In this document: one piece after another, positions 31,850-42,254 of the stretch
How the letters are laid out: the number at the start of each line of letters is the position of its first letter
Position numbering within the stretch: the first letter of the stretch is position 1
Source of the DNA: Photobacterium lutimaris
GTDB taxonomy: Bacteria > Pseudomonadota > Gammaproteobacteria > Enterobacterales > Vibrionaceae
Reading direction: 5' to 3'
Assembly (NCBI RefSeq): GCF_003025555.1
Contig: NZ_PYMH01000007.1
Coordinates: 1 to 64,000 of the forward strand
DNA: 64,000 nt
The notes under the pieces: model-generated
The model's database searches: none
What the model was told of the DNA's origin: nothing
The model's input: only the letters and a program-made list of their open reading frames with translations
Translations under genes and position numbers: made by a program

Positions 31850-31962
31850 TCGTATAGAATATCAGCTTAGGGTTGCAATACGAAACGGATTCCATTCAAA
31901 TAGGACATCGATTTGCTGGTTAAAATCAAATCAGCTAACAAAATCAACCATTGGAGTGGAAG

Positions 31963-32289
31963 ATGAGCGACAAGATTGTGCAGCTGACAGACGCAAGTTT
32001 CGATAGCGATGTAATTGCTGCTGCAGGCCCGGTACTAGTCGATTTTTGGGCTGAATGGTGTGGTCCTTGTAAGATGATTGCCCCAATTCTTGATGAAATC
32101 GCGGATGAGTACGAAGGTAAGCTGACTATCGGTAAATTGAATATCGACCAAAACGCAGCGACACCACCAAAATTCGGCATTCGTGGTATCCCGACTCTGC
32201 TGTTGTTCAAAGACGGCAGCGTAGCGGCAACCAAAGTAGGTGCCCTGTCAAAGAGCCAGCTTAAAGAGTTCCTAGACGCGAACCTATAA
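31963..32289 (+). CDS. trxA: Thioredoxin 1
   Basis: A 108-residue dithiol protein with the active site WCGPCK (Cys33, Cys36), the cis-proline segment [11 protein letters not shown] and the family length. It reduces protein disulfides and serves ribonucleotide reductase. Start at 31963, after a GGAG ribosome site. A start four codons earlier would overlap that site. Confidence 0.97.
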   Translation: MSDKIVQLTDASFDSDVIAAAGPVLVDFWAEWCGPCKMIAPILDEIADEYEGKLTIGKLNIDQNAATPPKFGIRGIPTLLLFKDGSVAATKVGALSKSQLKEFLDANL

Positions 32290-32303
32290 GCAACTCTGCT
32301 TCG

Positions 32304-32334
32304 AACCGTGCACAATTTCTCGTTGTGCATGGTT
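32304..32334 (+). terminator. Hairpin after trxA
   Basis: AACCGTGCACAA / TTGTGCATGGTT stem with a seven-base loop and one G-T type mismatch, followed by only a short T run. Probably a weak terminator for trxA. Confidence 0.6.
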
Positions 32335-32362
32335 TGACTTGCGTCTATGCTAGACGTATGAG
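32334..32362 (+). promoter_or_regulatory. Probable rho promoter
   Basis: TTGACT at 32334-32339 and TATGAG at 32357-32362 with a 17-base spacer, 124 bases ahead of the rho start. The leader between them is long, as for E. coli rho, which is autoregulated in its leader. Confidence 0.5.
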
Positions 32363-32485
32363 ATCTTTAGTGCTAACTTATTGCACGTAAATTGTAAATT
32401 CGTTCATTCCTTGACCAGCCCCATTGGTCAGCTTTATCTCAATTAATATAGAACCCCAATTTTGACTGACAAGAAACCCACCACT

Positions 32486-33751
32486 ATGAATCTTACTGAA
32501 CTAAAGAACCAACCTATTTCTAAGTTGGTTGCGCTTGGAGAAAGCTTAGGACTGGAAAACCTGGCGCGTTTGAGAAAACAAGACATCATCTTTGCGATTC
32601 TCAAGCAGCATGCGAAAAGTGGTGAGGACATTTTTGGCGATGGTGTTCTAGAAATCCTTCAAGATGGCTTCGGCTTCCTCCGCTCAGCAGACAGCTCTTA
32701 CCTCGCCGGTCCAGATGATATCTACGTTTCCCCTAGCCAAATCCGCCGTTTCAACCTTCGCACTGGTGACACTATTTCCGGCAAGATCCGCCCGCCGAAA
32801 GACGGTGAGCGTTACTTTGCCCTGTTGAAGGTTAACGAGGTTAACTACGATAAACCGGATAACGCGCGTAATAAAATTTTGTTTGAAAACCTGACTCCAC
32901 TGCATGCCAACGAGCGTATGCGTATGGAGCGTGGTAACGGTTCGACTGAAGACATCACAGCACGTGTTCTTGATCTGGCTTCGCCAATCGGTAAAGGCCA
33001 GCGTGGCTTGATTGTTGCTCCGCCAAAAGCGGGTAAGACCATGTTGCTGCAGAACATTGCCCAGAGCATCGCCCACAACCACCCAGAGTGTGAGTTGATG
33101 GTATTGCTAATCGATGAGCGTCCGGAAGAAGTAACCGAGATGCAGCGTCTGGTTAAGGGTGAAGTCGTTGCGTCGACCTTTGATGAGCCAGCATCACGTC
33201 ACGTTCAAGTGGCAGAAATGGTTATCGAGAAAGCCAAGCGCCTGGTTGAGCACAAGAAAGACGTTGTTATCCTACTGGATTCGATCACCCGTCTGGCACG
33301 TGCCTACAACACCGTTATTCCATCATCAGGTAAAGTACTTACCGGTGGTGTTGATGCCAACGCCCTGCACCGTCCTAAGCGTTTCTTCGGTGCTGCACGT
33401 AACGTAGAAGAAGGCGGTAGCCTGACTATCATCGCAACGGCACTGGTTGATACCGGTTCTAAGATGGATGAAGTTATCTACGAAGAGTTCAAAGGTACAG
33501 GTAACATGGAACTGCACCTGTCTCGTAAGATTGCTGAAAAGCGTGTTTTCCCGGCGATTGATTTCAACCGTTCAGGTACCCGTCGTGAAGAGTTACTGGC
33601 GAAGACTGATGAGCTGCAGAAGATGTGGATCCTGCGCAAGATTGTTCACCCAATGGGTGAAACCGATAGCATGGAGTTTTTGATCGACAAGCTATCGATG
33701 ACCAAGACCAACGACGAGTTCTTCGACGCGATGCGTCGTCAGAAGTCCTAA
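32486..33751 (+). CDS. rho: Transcription termination factor Rho
   Basis: A 421-residue hexameric RNA helicase that ends transcription at C-rich untranslated RNA. The N-terminal MNLTELKN start, the OSB-fold RNA-binding domain (about 50-125 with FGFLRS), Walker A PPKAGKT (179-185), Walker B in [10 protein letters not shown] and the Q-loop region are all present. An upstream in-frame TTG exists at 32462, but MNLTELK is the known family N-terminus. Confidence 0.97.
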   Translation: MNLTELKNQPISKLVALGESLGLENLARLRKQDIIFAILKQHAKSGEDIFGDGVLEILQDGFGFLRSADSSYLAGPDDIYVSPSQIRRFNLRTGDTISGKIRPPKDGERYFALLKVNEVNYDKPDNARNKILFENLTPLHANERMRMERGNGSTEDITARVLDLASPIGKGQRGLIVAPPKAGKTMLLQNIAQSIAHNHPECELMVLLIDERPEEVTEMQRLVKGEVVASTFDEPASRHVQVAEMVIEKAKRLVEHKKDVVILLDSITRLARAYNTVIPSSGKVLTGGVDANALHRPKRFFGAARNVEEGGSLTIIATALVDTGSKMDEVIYEEFKGTGNMELHLSRKIAEKRVFPAIDFNRSGTRREELLAKTDELQKMWILRKIVHPMGETDSMEFLIDKLSMTKTNDEFFDAMRRQKS

Positions 33752-33788
33752 TACTGAAACGTCGTTCTGTCGAACGTCTCACAGTTTG

Positions 33789-33816
33789 AAAAACGCCACA
33801 GTTTGTGGCGTTTTTT
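33789..33816 (+). terminator. Terminator after rho
   Basis: AAAACGCCAC / GTGGCGTTTT stem with an AGTTT loop and a six-T run. Confidence 0.92.
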
Positions 33817-33975
33817 ATTTTTGGTACACTGGTACCCTTAATTGATCGTTGTTCAATTGCGACTTTGCTGGCAATTGGGCCCGGTACATCGATATACTGT
33901 GTTTGTTATCAAATTGTGACTTTGGATCAGGGTGATCCTGATAACCGACATATCTTTTTTCACCAAGGAGGTGAC

Positions 33976-35007
33976 ATGCGACTAGGAAAGTGCATGCAGA
34001 TAGGCTTGCTGGCTGCAGGGATCATTGCGGCTCAGGCTTCGGCTCAGGTTGCCTTGCCGGCGACAGAAACGACCGAGCAGGAAGTCAACCAAGTCCAGTC
34101 TTCCCTACAAGTTCAAAACCGGGTATCGGCCTTGCGCCAATACTATGACAACAGTGACTTTGCGTCGCTGGAAGCCCGGTTATCCCCATTGCCCCCATTG
34201 CAGCAAGAAGCGGTACGTAGCCAGCTGATTGACCATGCTATCGACTATGCGGCTAAACCCGACGGTTTGGATCAGATCAAGGCTGATTGGCTTGAGGCGC
34301 AGGCGGCCCGCACGCCGGCGTTTAATGTCGTTGAACAAGGTGATGGCTACCTAGTGACCAAATCAGCTTTCCACTATGGCGCCAAGGCGCGCAGTTTGGT
34401 GGTGCGCTGGCAGCAGCAGCTGTTGGCCCTGCAGATGGTGGATCTGGCAGAGGACGGTGAGCTGCAACTGTCGCAATGGCTGAGCGGGGGGAGCCATATC
34501 CAAACCACTCGGCGTGATATTTTCCTTGCCCAATTGCCGGCATTATCTGAAACGGCGGTGGATGAACTGGCCGCGCAATTTACCTCGGACAGCAAATTGG
34601 TTTGGCTACCTGATAATGCCGCGATAGCCGCTGTGGCGGCGGCCTCTGGTGACGAGGGGGTTTACCATTTGCTGTGGCGGCGGCGCAGCGATCAGTACAG
34701 CCTGGCCGAGCTTAACCGGCTGGCAGAACTGGCACCGCAGCCTGCGGCCACCAAGCAGTTGATGGCGGCGACGATTAACCCAACATTGAAGTTGCAGGCC
34801 TATCGTGCCCTGATCACCCTCAAGCCTTTGCCGGTGGCAACCAGAGATTTTCTCAGTGACAAACTGAGCGAAGTCGATGATGGCGAGCTGGTGGCGGCTG
34901 AACTTGCCCGCAGCGGTTATCTTGACTGGCTCGAGCAACTGGCGTCGGTCAGCCGCAGCCAGGTACTGCAGAAGAATTTCCGTTCGGCAGTTGCCCAGCT
35001 CCCCTAG
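33976..35007 (+). CDS. Exported protein of unknown function
   Basis: A 343-residue protein with a clear Sec signal peptide (residues 1-23, cleavage expected after ASA) and no lipobox, so it is probably periplasmic. The mature part is Ala-, Leu- and Gln-rich and looks largely helical, with several short helical pairs reminiscent of TPR or HEAT-like repeats; I recognise no catalytic motif. The start at 33976 follows a near-perfect AAGGAGGTGA ribosome site. An in-frame start at 33805 would add 57 residues and hide the signal peptide. It lies alone between rho and ubiD. Confidence 0.75.
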   Translation: MRLGKCMQIGLLAAGIIAAQASAQVALPATETTEQEVNQVQSSLQVQNRVSALRQYYDNSDFASLEARLSPLPPLQQEAVRSQLIDHAIDYAAKPDGLDQIKADWLEAQAARTPAFNVVEQGDGYLVTKSAFHYGAKARSLVVRWQQQLLALQMVDLAEDGELQLSQWLSGGSHIQTTRRDIFLAQLPALSETAVDELAAQFTSDSKLVWLPDNAAIAAVAAASGDEGVYHLLWRRRSDQYSLAELNRLAELAPQPAATKQLMAATINPTLKLQAYRALITLKPLPVATRDFLSDKLSEVDDGELVAAELARSGYLDWLEQLASVSRSQVLQKNFRSAVAQLP

Positions 35008-35129
35008 GTCGGATTTTCCGCTGTCCTAGCGTTAACAAGTCGTTATAATGTTTGATAATGATTATTTGTACCCGGTGTCTGTAACCAGCACCGGGTGCTG
35101 GTGTATTTAGGATAGGTAGCCGCAAACCG

Positions 35130-36989
35130 ATGAAGTTCAAGGATCTGCGAGAGTTTATTGACTATCTGGAACAACAGGGCGAGCTCAAGCGTATCTCGCA
35201 GCCTGTCGACCCGGATCAGGAGATCACTGAAATCTGTGATCGCACCCTGCGTGCCGGTGGTCCGGCGTTGTTGTTTGAAAATCCGGTTGGCTTTGACATG
35301 CCGGTACTGGCCAATTTGTTTGGTACCCCGGGCCGTGTTGCCATGGGAATGGGCCGGACCGAAGTCCGCGAGTTGCGTGAGGTCGGCAAGCTGCTGGCTT
35401 ATCTGAAAGAGCCAGAGCCACCGAAGGGCTTCCGCGAAGCACTGGATAAACTCCCGGTGTTCAGGCAGGTATTGAATATGCCGGTCAAGCGGCTGCGCAG
35501 TGCCCCGTGCCAGGACATTGTCTGGCAGGGTGACGAGGTTGATCTGGATAAAATTCCGGTGATGAGCTGCTGGCCTGATGATGTGGCACCGCTGCTGACC
35601 TGGGGGTTGACGATCACCAAGGGGCCGAACAAAAAACGCCAGAACCTCGGGATTTACCGCCAGCAGAAGATCGGCAAGAACAAGATCATCATGCGCTGGC
35701 TGGCCCACCGGGGCGGTGCGTTGGATTTGCGCGACTGGATGGAAGCCCATCCGGGCGAACGGTTCCCGGTGACGGTGGCCTTCGGAGCCGATCCGGCGAC
35801 GATTCTCGGGGCGGTGACACCGATCCCTGATACTTTGTCGGAGTACGCGTTTGCCGGTTTGCTGCGCGGGCGCAAGAGCGAAGTGGTCAAAAGCCTCAGT
35901 AATGAGTTGGAAGTGCCGGCCAGCGCTGAAATCGTGCTGGAAGGCTATATCGACCCGGACGAGTTTGCCGATGAAGGCCCGTACGGAGACCATACCGGTT
36001 ACTACAACGAGGTCGAACGCCACCATGTGTTCACGATTACCCATGTGACCATGCGCAAAGACCCTATCTACCACAGTACCTACACCGGACGTCCGCCAGA
36101 TGAGCCCGCAGTCCTCGGGGTAGCATTGAACGAAGTGTTCGTGCCTATCTTGCAAAAGCAGTTCCCAGAGATTGTTGATTTTTACTTGCCGCCTGAAGGG
36201 TGTTCCTACCGCATGGCCGTGGTGTCGATGAAGAAGCAATACCCAGGCCATGCCAAGCGGGTGATGATGGGGGTTTGGTCCTTCCTGCGCCAGTTCATGT
36301 ACACCAAGTTTGTGCTGGTGGTCGATGAAGATGTTGATACCCGTGCTTGGGGTAGCGTGGTCGGTGCGATGACCCGAAATATGGATCCGGTACGCGATAC
36401 CCTCCTGATCGATAACACCCCAATAGATTCTTTGGATTTTGCCTCTCCGGTAGTCGGCCTCGGCTCCAAGATGGGGCTGGATGCGACTCGGAAGTGGGAC
36501 GCTGAAACGGCCAATGCTGCCGCTTATTCCCGTCCGCAAGTCGACTTGGATCACCCAGCTCTTGAGCAGGATATCAAGCAGCGGTTTGCCGATGTGGTTG
36601 ATTGCTACCTGCCGCAAACGGCTGAGTGTGCTGGCATGGCGATTGTCACTATCAAGAAGGAAAGCGTCGGTCAGGCACGGCAGGTCATGGAAGGGATCTG
36701 GTCGTTGTTGGCCGGGCAAACCGATACCAAGTTCATGATCGTCTGTGACGATGATGTCGATGCCCGCGACTGGAACGATGTAATTTGGGCGATTACCACC
36801 CGGATGGATCCGAGCCGTGATACCCTGATGGTTAGCCCAAGTGATGGGCAGGGGGCCAGGATTGGCCTTGATGCCACCAATAAGCTGCCGGGCGAGGCTT
36901 CCCGTGAATGGGGAACGCCGATTACCAAGTCGCCCGACGTGGTTGCCCGAGTCGATGCCATATGGGACGACCTGGGGATCCTGAGTTAA
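35130..36989 (+). CDS. ubiD: 4-hydroxy-3-polyprenylbenzoate decarboxylase UbiD, with duplicated C-terminal segment
   Basis: Prenylated-FMN-dependent decarboxylase of ubiquinone synthesis. The catalytic region is intact, with NLGIYRQQ (172-179) and [12 protein letters not shown] (281-292). At 619 residues it is about 120 longer than E. coli UbiD. The excess is a second copy of a C-terminal segment: 349-460 ([39 protein letters not shown]) and 490-590 ([39 protein letters not shown]) align along their length. The second copy leads into the normal family end [21 protein letters not shown]. UbiX, which makes the cofactor, is not in this window. Confidence 0.95.
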   Translation: MKFKDLREFIDYLEQQGELKRISQPVDPDQEITEICDRTLRAGGPALLFENPVGFDMPVLANLFGTPGRVAMGMGRTEVRELREVGKLLAYLKEPEPPKGFREALDKLPVFRQVLNMPVKRLRSAPCQDIVWQGDEVDLDKIPVMSCWPDDVAPLLTWGLTITKGPNKKRQNLGIYRQQKIGKNKIIMRWLAHRGGALDLRDWMEAHPGERFPVTVAFGADPATILGAVTPIPDTLSEYAFAGLLRGRKSEVVKSLSNELEVPASAEIVLEGYIDPDEFADEGPYGDHTGYYNEVERHHVFTITHVTMRKDPIYHSTYTGRPPDEPAVLGVALNEVFVPILQKQFPEIVDFYLPPEGCSYRMAVVSMKKQYPGHAKRVMMGVWSFLRQFMYTKFVLVVDEDVDTRAWGSVVGAMTRNMDPVRDTLLIDNTPIDSLDFASPVVGLGSKMGLDATRKWDAETANAAAYSRPQVDLDHPALEQDIKQRFADVVDCYLPQTAECAGMAIVTIKKESVGQARQVMEGIWSLLAGQTDTKFMIVCDDDVDARDWNDVIWAITTRMDPSRDTLMVSPSDGQGARIGLDATNKLPGEASREWGTPITKSPDVVARVDAIWDDLGILS

Positions 36990-37078
36990 TCTGGTTAGTA
37001 AGCTCAGTCTGTATCCCAAGTTAGTCTATCAAGTGTGATTAGCAAAGCCCGGCAGAAGCAGGGCGTGAGAAAATAAAT

Positions 37079-37342
37079 ATGTACCAAGTCCGCCTGCTGC
37101 CCCATGACATGACGTTCACCATCGACGGTGAGCAAACTGTTCTCGAGGCCGCGCTCAACGCAGGCATTGCATTTCCCAACCGCTGCCAGGTCGGTGCTTG
37201 TGCTATGTGCATGTGCCGTAAGCAGCAGGGAACGATACGCTATCAGCTCGAGCCTATGCTCACCGAGAAGGAGCAGGCCGAAGGCTGGATCTTTGCGTGT
37301 CAGGCAATGGCAAGTAGTGATTTGGTGCTCCAGCTAGATTAG
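37079..37342 (+). CDS. Small [2Fe-2S] ferredoxin-like protein
   Basis: An 87-residue plant-type ferredoxin domain. The cluster ligands are in NRCQVGACAMCMC, with the final cysteine in IFACQAMAS, giving the C-x4-C-x2-C...C pattern. It lies between ubiD and fre, nine bases before fre, so it is probably cotranscribed with the flavin reductase. A role as redox partner of that reductase is inference. Alternatively it may be a remnant of a larger ferredoxin-reductase. Confidence 0.85.
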   Translation: MYQVRLLPHDMTFTIDGEQTVLEAALNAGIAFPNRCQVGACAMCMCRKQQGTIRYQLEPMLTEKEQAEGWIFACQAMASSDLVLQLD

Positions 37343-37351
37343 AGGAAGAGA

Positions 37352-38062
37352 ATGTCCATCAAATGCGAAGTAACATCCGTCGAGCCGTTAGCCTGTAATA
37401 CATTTCGTATCCTGCTGCGTCCAGAGACAAACATTGAATTCAAAGCGGGTCAGTACCTATTGGCCGTGATGGGCGAGAAGGACAAGCGTCCGTTTTCTAT
37501 TGCCAGCAGCCCGTGCCGAGAAGGAGAGTTGGAGCTGCATATCGGTGCCGCCGAGCATAACGCTTACGCCATCGAGGTGGTGGAGAGCATGAAAGCTGCG
37601 CTGGCGGCGGGTACACCGATTGAGATCGAAGCGCCGCATGGCGAAGCGTGGGTGCGTGAAGACAGCGACAAGCCATTGCTGCTGATTGCTGGTGGTACCG
37701 GTTTTTCCTATGTGCGCAGCATCTTGGACAACTGCCTGAGCCGCGGTGTCAGCCAGCCGATCTTTGTTTACTGGGGCGGCCGCGACGCATGCCAGTTGTA
37801 TGCCAATGATGAACTGAATGCACTGGCGGATCAGCACGGTAACCTGACCTATGTTCCGGTGGTTGAAACCGCGCCAGCTGACTGGCAGGGCAAGGTAGGC
37901 AACGTGCTGGACGCGGTCAGCGATGATTTCGTCAGCCTGTCAGCCTATGACATCTACATTTGCGGCCGCTTCGAAATGGCCGGCGCGGCACGCGAGCAGT
38001 TCTCGGCCGAGAAAGGTGCCGAGCGCGAGCGCATGTTTGCCGATGCGTATTCGTTTATCTAA
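37352..38062 (+). CDS. fre: NAD(P)H-flavin reductase Fre/LuxG family
   Basis: A 236-residue soluble ferredoxin-NADP-reductase-like enzyme that reduces free FMN, FAD or riboflavin. It has the flavin-binding RPFSIASSP segment (about 47-55), the NAD(P)-binding [10 protein letters not shown] and the C-terminal [14 protein letters not shown]. Reduced flavin can feed iron(III) reduction and, in luminous species, luciferase. It follows ubiD as in E. coli, but with the small ferredoxin inserted between. Confidence 0.93.
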   Translation: MSIKCEVTSVEPLACNTFRILLRPETNIEFKAGQYLLAVMGEKDKRPFSIASSPCREGELELHIGAAEHNAYAIEVVESMKAALAAGTPIEIEAPHGEAWVREDSDKPLLLIAGGTGFSYVRSILDNCLSRGVSQPIFVYWGGRDACQLYANDELNALADQHGNLTYVPVVETAPADWQGKVGNVLDAVSDDFVSLSAYDIYICGRFEMAGAAREQFSAEKGAERERMFADAYSFI

Positions 38063-38104
38063 ATACCGTTCCTAGATTCTAGTTCCTAGGATCTGGAAAA
38101 GACA

Positions 38105-38131
38105 AAAGGCGAACCCTTTGGGTTCGCCTTT
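38105..38131 (+). terminator. Terminator after fre
   Basis: AAAGGCGAACCC / GGGTTCGCCTTT stem with a TTT loop; it can act on both strands between convergent genes. Confidence 0.9.
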
Positions 38132-38163
38132 GTTGTATTTGACGTTGCTGTTACTAACCGTGC

Positions 38164-39036
38164 TTACGCCTGCGCCATTTCCACCTTGCGCTTGACCCAA
38201 GTTTCGTTGAACCACAGCGAAGCGACAATAATGATCCCCCCGATAGCAAGACGAAGGTAGTCGACGTCACGGTTCCAGATGACGAGATTGACGATAAGGC
38301 CGGCAGGGACCAAGGCATTGTTCATGATCGCCAATGCGCCGGCATTGACGAGGGTCGCCCCCTTGTTCCATAAGTAATAGCCAAGGCCCGAAGCCACCGT
38401 GCCCAGGTAGATCAAGATGCCCCACTGGGTATTACTGGTTGGCAGTTGCTCGGTATTACCAAACAGCAGGAACATCGGCAGCGCGACACAAACAGCCCCG
38501 AGGTAGAACAACCCGAACACCGTATGCTGCGGGATATCTTGCCGCTCTTGCTCCATGATGCGCTTGTAGCCGACCTGGCCGATGGCAAAGCTCAGGTTGG
38601 CTCCTTGGACAATGAGAAAGCCGGTGATGAAGTCCTCGTTGATCCCTTCGAACTTGATCACCGCCGCCCCCAGTACCGCAATCGCAGCAGTGGCCAGATA
38701 CCAGATCGAGAACCGGCGGTGCAGCATGTCATAGATCAGGGTGACATAAATCGGGGTAAAAATGGTGAACAGCAACACTTCCGGTACGCTCAGGTAGAGG
38801 AAGGACTGGTAGTAAAAGCAGTACATGATACCGAGCTGGAAGGCACCGACAGCCATGATTTTGAGCGCCAGCGAGCGATGTAGGTGCTGGCGGCGCAGGA
38901 AGGGCAAGAAGAGCAAGGCAGCGAGGCTGACCCGGGTAAGCACCGAGAACCAGGCATCGACCTGACCGGCCAGATAGACCCCGATCAGGCTAAAGGAAAA
39001 GGCCCAGAGCAAGGTAACAGCGGATAAGTATCCCAT
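38164..39036 (-). CDS. EamA/DMT family transporter
   Basis: A 290-residue membrane protein with about ten helices and two EamA repeats (TLLWAFSFSLIGVYLAG at the start; LGTVASGLGYYLWNKGATLVNAG in the second half, which is the conserved GxGYxLWxxA segment). It exports or imports an unidentified small metabolite. The reading frame extends 35 codons upstream to 39141, but the start at MGYLSAVTLLW fits the family. Single-gene unit. Confidence 0.85.
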   Translation of the reverse strand: MGYLSAVTLLWAFSFSLIGVYLAGQVDAWFSVLTRVSLAALLFLPFLRRQHLHRSLALKIMAVGAFQLGIMYCFYYQSFLYLSVPEVLLFTIFTPIYVTLIYDMLHRRFSIWYLATAAIAVLGAAVIKFEGINEDFITGFLIVQGANLSFAIGQVGYKRIMEQERQDIPQHTVFGLFYLGAVCVALPMFLLFGNTEQLPTSNTQWGILIYLGTVASGLGYYLWNKGATLVNAGALAIMNNALVPAGLIVNLVIWNRDVDYLRLAIGGIIIVASLWFNETWVKRKVEMAQA

Positions 39037-39204
39037 AGTATTTTCAGGGGTGATTGGTTGAGTGATGGGGCAAGTGTAGCGAAAAAAGGCGCAAGGCAAT
39101 ATAGCCAAGTTGGACGTTAATACCATGGTGCCGATGCGCAAGAGAGGCAGGCCCGGTGATCGGACCGTGCCTGCTGGGCGTAACTAGGAAAGGTTACACA
39201 AAAT

Positions 39205-39627
39205 CTACTTGAGTGGGATCATCAGCATGTCGACCGGGGAGCGGTTGATCAGCTGTTTGGCCGAGCTGAGGATTTTGCTCCAGAAGTCTTGGTGGTGGCC
39301 GCACACCACCAGCTCGATGTTCATGTCATCGATGGCGTGGCAGATTTCCTCGCTCAGATCGCCGCTGCCGACCAAGGTGTGGGATACCGGATAGTTGGCC
39401 TTGTCGGCCAGTGCCTGAAGCTGTTTCTGGGCCTCGTCCGCCATACGGTGCTGGGCATCGGACAGGTTGATATCAATCAGGCCAGTATAGAGCTCGGCAT
39501 AGTTGACGTCGATATGGATAAGCGACAATTTGGCGTCCAGTGCCTTGGCGAGCCCAGCCGCTTTGCTGACGATGACGTGGCTATCGTCGGACAGATCGAT
39601 AGCCACCAGAATATGTTTGTAAGCCAT
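39205..39627 (-). CDS. uspA: Universal stress protein A
   Basis: A 140-residue cytosolic UspA-type protein beginning MAYKHILVAIDLSDDS and ending NRSPVDMLMIPLK, both typical of gammaproteobacterial UspA. The ATP-binding G-2x-G-9x-G(S/T) motif of other Usp proteins is absent, as expected for true UspA. It is divergent from ftnA, and uspB lies just beyond, the arrangement seen in related vibrios. It accumulates in growth arrest. Confidence 0.93.
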   Translation of the reverse strand: MAYKHILVAIDLSDDSHVIVSKAAGLAKALDAKLSLIHIDVNYAELYTGLIDINLSDAQHRMADEAQKQLQALADKANYPVSHTLVGSGDLSEEICHAIDDMNIELVVCGHHQDFWSKILSSAKQLINRSPVDMLMIPLK

Positions 39628-39924
39628 AGTTTTCACTCCTTGATGTAGGGGCTTTGCTTCATGCTAGCACCTAATTTTGGGAAAAAATATTACCGTGATC
39701 GCAACTTGTCCGGCCTTTTTACGAAATAATTCTAGCAGTGGAATTACTTGAATTATTGACTCTTTTTAATTTAATTCGCTGGATTGCTGAAAACATGTCA
39801 TAGATTCTTTGTCGTCCAGCACGATGAGTTGCATTCTCGCGTTGGCATTGTGACAATGGCGAATACAGCGTTTTCATACCACCCGTTGAGATTGGTATAC
39901 ACTAGAATAGATAGGAGTAGTGCG

Positions 39925-40452
39925 ATGTTAGCTCAAGCAATGGTTGATAAACTCAACGAGCAAATCAACTTAGAGTTCTTCTCTTCCAACCTTTACCTGC
40001 AGATGAGTGCATGGTGTGAAGACAAGGGCTTTGATGGCGCGGCCGAGTTCCTGCGCAAGCATGCCGTTGAGGAAATGGAACATATGCAGCGACTGTTTAC
40101 GTATGTCAGCGAAACAGGGGCAATGCCGATCCTTGGCTCCATTGAAGCACCAAAGCATGAGTTTTCCTCGTTGGGTGACGTGTTCCGAGAAACCTATGAG
40201 CATGAGCAGCTGATCACCGATAAGATCAACAAGCTTGCACATGTTGCGTTCACGGCCCAGGACTACTCGACGTTTAACTTCTTGCAGTGGTATGTGGCAG
40301 AACAGCACGAAGAAGAAAAACTGTTCAAAGGCATTATTGATAAGATTGAGTTGGTTGGTGAAGACGGCAAAGCCTTGTTCTTCATCGACAAAGACCTAGC
40401 CGCAATGGCGAAAACTGGATCGACATCAATTATGGATTCACCAGCTGGCTAA
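39925..40452 (+). CDS. ftnA: Bacterial non-heme ferritin
   Basis: A 175-residue ferritin subunit; 24 of them form an iron-storing shell. The four-helix bundle carries ferroxidase-site segments [28 protein letters not shown] and EQHEEEKLF. The start at 39925 has a GGAG ribosome site; an upstream in-frame start at 39784 would add 47 unrelated residues. Iron control is expected, but I see no convincing Fur box in the 297-base space to uspA. Confidence 0.94.
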   Translation: MLAQAMVDKLNEQINLEFFSSNLYLQMSAWCEDKGFDGAAEFLRKHAVEEMEHMQRLFTYVSETGAMPILGSIEAPKHEFSSLGDVFRETYEHEQLITDKINKLAHVAFTAQDYSTFNFLQWYVAEQHEEEKLFKGIIDKIELVGEDGKALFFIDKDLAAMAKTGSTSIMDSPAG

Positions 40453-40526
40453 TTAAATCGGGGGCTGTGATGCCCCCTCATCAAAGTATGGTCAGCTGAT
40501 CCGTCACGTTGTTCGGGGGCTATATT

Positions 40527-40862
40527 ATGAGTGGTGACGCAATTTTACTCGCGCTTTTTTTGGTCGCTGTGGTGAATGTATCTCGCTATGTCAGTACCTT
40601 GCGTACTTTGCTAGCAGTCATGCGCGAATGCGATCCTCTTCTCTACCAGCAGGTCGATGGCCGTGGGTTTTTTTCATCCCAGGGCAATGTCACTAAGCAA
40701 ATTCGGCTATTTCACTATATCCGCAGCCATCAGTACCATAACCACCATGATCCAGTGTTTATGGATAAATGCTCGAAGGTAAGGCGGCTCTTTATTCTTG
40801 CCAGTACCTGTTTAATGGTGTTTTTCGTCACAATTTTTGTGGTGGCGTACCTCGGAATTTAA
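40527..40862 (+). CDS. uspB: Universal stress protein B
   Basis: A 111-residue integral membrane protein with two helices, one at each end (about 4-22 and 88-110), and a basic loop with HYIRSHQYHNHHDP between. Length and both segments match E. coli UspB, a sigma-S-controlled ethanol-tolerance protein. It follows ftnA with 74 bases between them. Confidence 0.92.
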   Translation: MSGDAILLALFLVAVVNVSRYVSTLRTLLAVMRECDPLLYQQVDGRGFFSSQGNVTKQIRLFHYIRSHQYHNHHDPVFMDKCSKVRRLFILASTCLMVFFVTIFVVAYLGI

Positions 40863-40971
40863 CCAATTGCCGTTAAAAACCAGCACCGATGGCATAAAAG
40901 TACTCGTGAATATTGCCAACGGATAAAGATGGCACTAACTTAGCCAACCTATTCTTCTCTAGGTGGCTGTT

Positions 40972-42084
40972 ATGACGCATATTTATCAGTGGTGGAATGC
41001 ATTGCAAAGTGGTGTTAGCCAAGACTGGATGTCCAATGCTGGCTTGTTGTTGCTTCTTAGTGCCGGCCTGTGGGCTGCTTGGCTGCTGATCACTCGTCGC
41101 CTGTCGACAGCGGCCGAGAAAACCCGCCTATTCTGGGATGATGCCTTGATCGACGCCATAAGAAGGCCGGTCAGTTGGTTGATTTGGCTCTGGCCGGCGG
41201 CATTTTCGCTTGGCATTGTCATCGACAATACCTCGGATTATTCCAGTGCGTTTTTAATCAGTATCAGGCACCTGATGCTGATTTGGACCTTTACCTGGGT
41301 GCTGTTGCGCCTGATCACCAATGCCGAAAATGCGATATGCCTAACGGCCAAGGATGCCACCAGTATCAACGTGGTGTCGAAAGTCCTGCGTTTGGTGGTA
41401 CTGGTGGTTGGCGGCTTGGCGCTGATGCAGAACCTTGGCCTGAGCTTGTCCGGCGTACTCACATTCGGTGGCGTAGGCGGCTTGATTGTGGGGATGGCCG
41501 CCAAGGATCTGCTGGCAAACTTTTTCGGTGCGATCATGATTTACTTTGATAAGCCATTCAAGCTGGGAGACTGGATCCGCAGCCCGGATCGGGAAATCGA
41601 AGGGGTGGTCGAGAAGATTGGTTTTCGCATGACGGTGATCCGCACTTTTGACAAGCGGCCGTTATATATCCCCAATTCGGTGTTTAGCTCGATAGTGGTG
41701 GAAAACCCTTCGCGTATGCTCAATCGTCGTATCAAGCAGACCGTTGGCCTGCGCTATCAAGATGCTGCTGTGATCAGTCACGTGGTTGATGATATCAAAG
41801 CGATGTTGTCGGTCCACCCTGATATCGATACCCGCCAGACATTGATTGTCAGCTTTGATAACTATGGCCCATCCTCGCTGGATATCCTGATCTATACCTT
41901 TACTAAAACCACAGGGTGGGTGGAGTACAAAGCTATTCAGCAGGCTGTGATGTTGGAGGTGGTGAAGATTGTGCACCGCCATGGTGCTGATTTTGCCTTC
42001 CCGACCACCACCATTCGGATGGCGAATACTCCTCAGTCTCAACGGGGGCATGAGCCTGGGCAAAGTGCTCAGCTGACGGCTTAG
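40972..42084 (+). CDS. Mechanosensitive ion channel MscS family protein
   Basis: A 370-residue inner-membrane protein with four or five helices in the first 190 residues and the MscS pore helix and beta domain after that. FGGVGGLIVGMAAKDLLANFFGAIMI (about 175-200, glycine/alanine-rich pore helix) and YIPNSVF are family hallmarks. It would release solutes on hypoosmotic shock. A GTG start at 40963 is possible, but AGGTGG at 40961-40966 looks like the ribosome site for the ATG at 40972. Confidence 0.9.
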   Translation: MTHIYQWWNALQSGVSQDWMSNAGLLLLLSAGLWAAWLLITRRLSTAAEKTRLFWDDALIDAIRRPVSWLIWLWPAAFSLGIVIDNTSDYSSAFLISIRHLMLIWTFTWVLLRLITNAENAICLTAKDATSINVVSKVLRLVVLVVGGLALMQNLGLSLSGVLTFGGVGGLIVGMAAKDLLANFFGAIMIYFDKPFKLGDWIRSPDREIEGVVEKIGFRMTVIRTFDKRPLYIPNSVFSSIVVENPSRMLNRRIKQTVGLRYQDAAVISHVVDDIKAMLSVHPDIDTRQTLIVSFDNYGPSSLDILIYTFTKTTGWVEYKAIQQAVMLEVVKIVHRHGADFAFPTTTIRMANTPQSQRGHEPGQSAQLTA

Positions 42085-42254
42085 CCGCGAGGGGGCAGCA
42101 AGGAGCATCGCTATCGGTGAATATTTGGACGCTATGGCTATTTATATTCGCTGTGTAGGTGGGTAGAATAGCCGTGTTGATAAGGGATGCAGGCCAGTTT
42201 AGGTTACCGCATCCCTTTTTTATTGGTTTGGCTCGGGTCGTGAACGGTAGAGAT

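Noticed and set aside
35043..37019. A 658-codon open frame on the strand opposite ubiD
   Set aside because: It mirrors ubiD exactly, has no ribosome site and no recognisable domain. Long antisense frames are common opposite genes with this codon use.
39628..39924. Fur box between uspA and ftnA
   Set aside because: No stretch comes close to the 19-base Fur palindrome, despite expectation for a ferritin gene.
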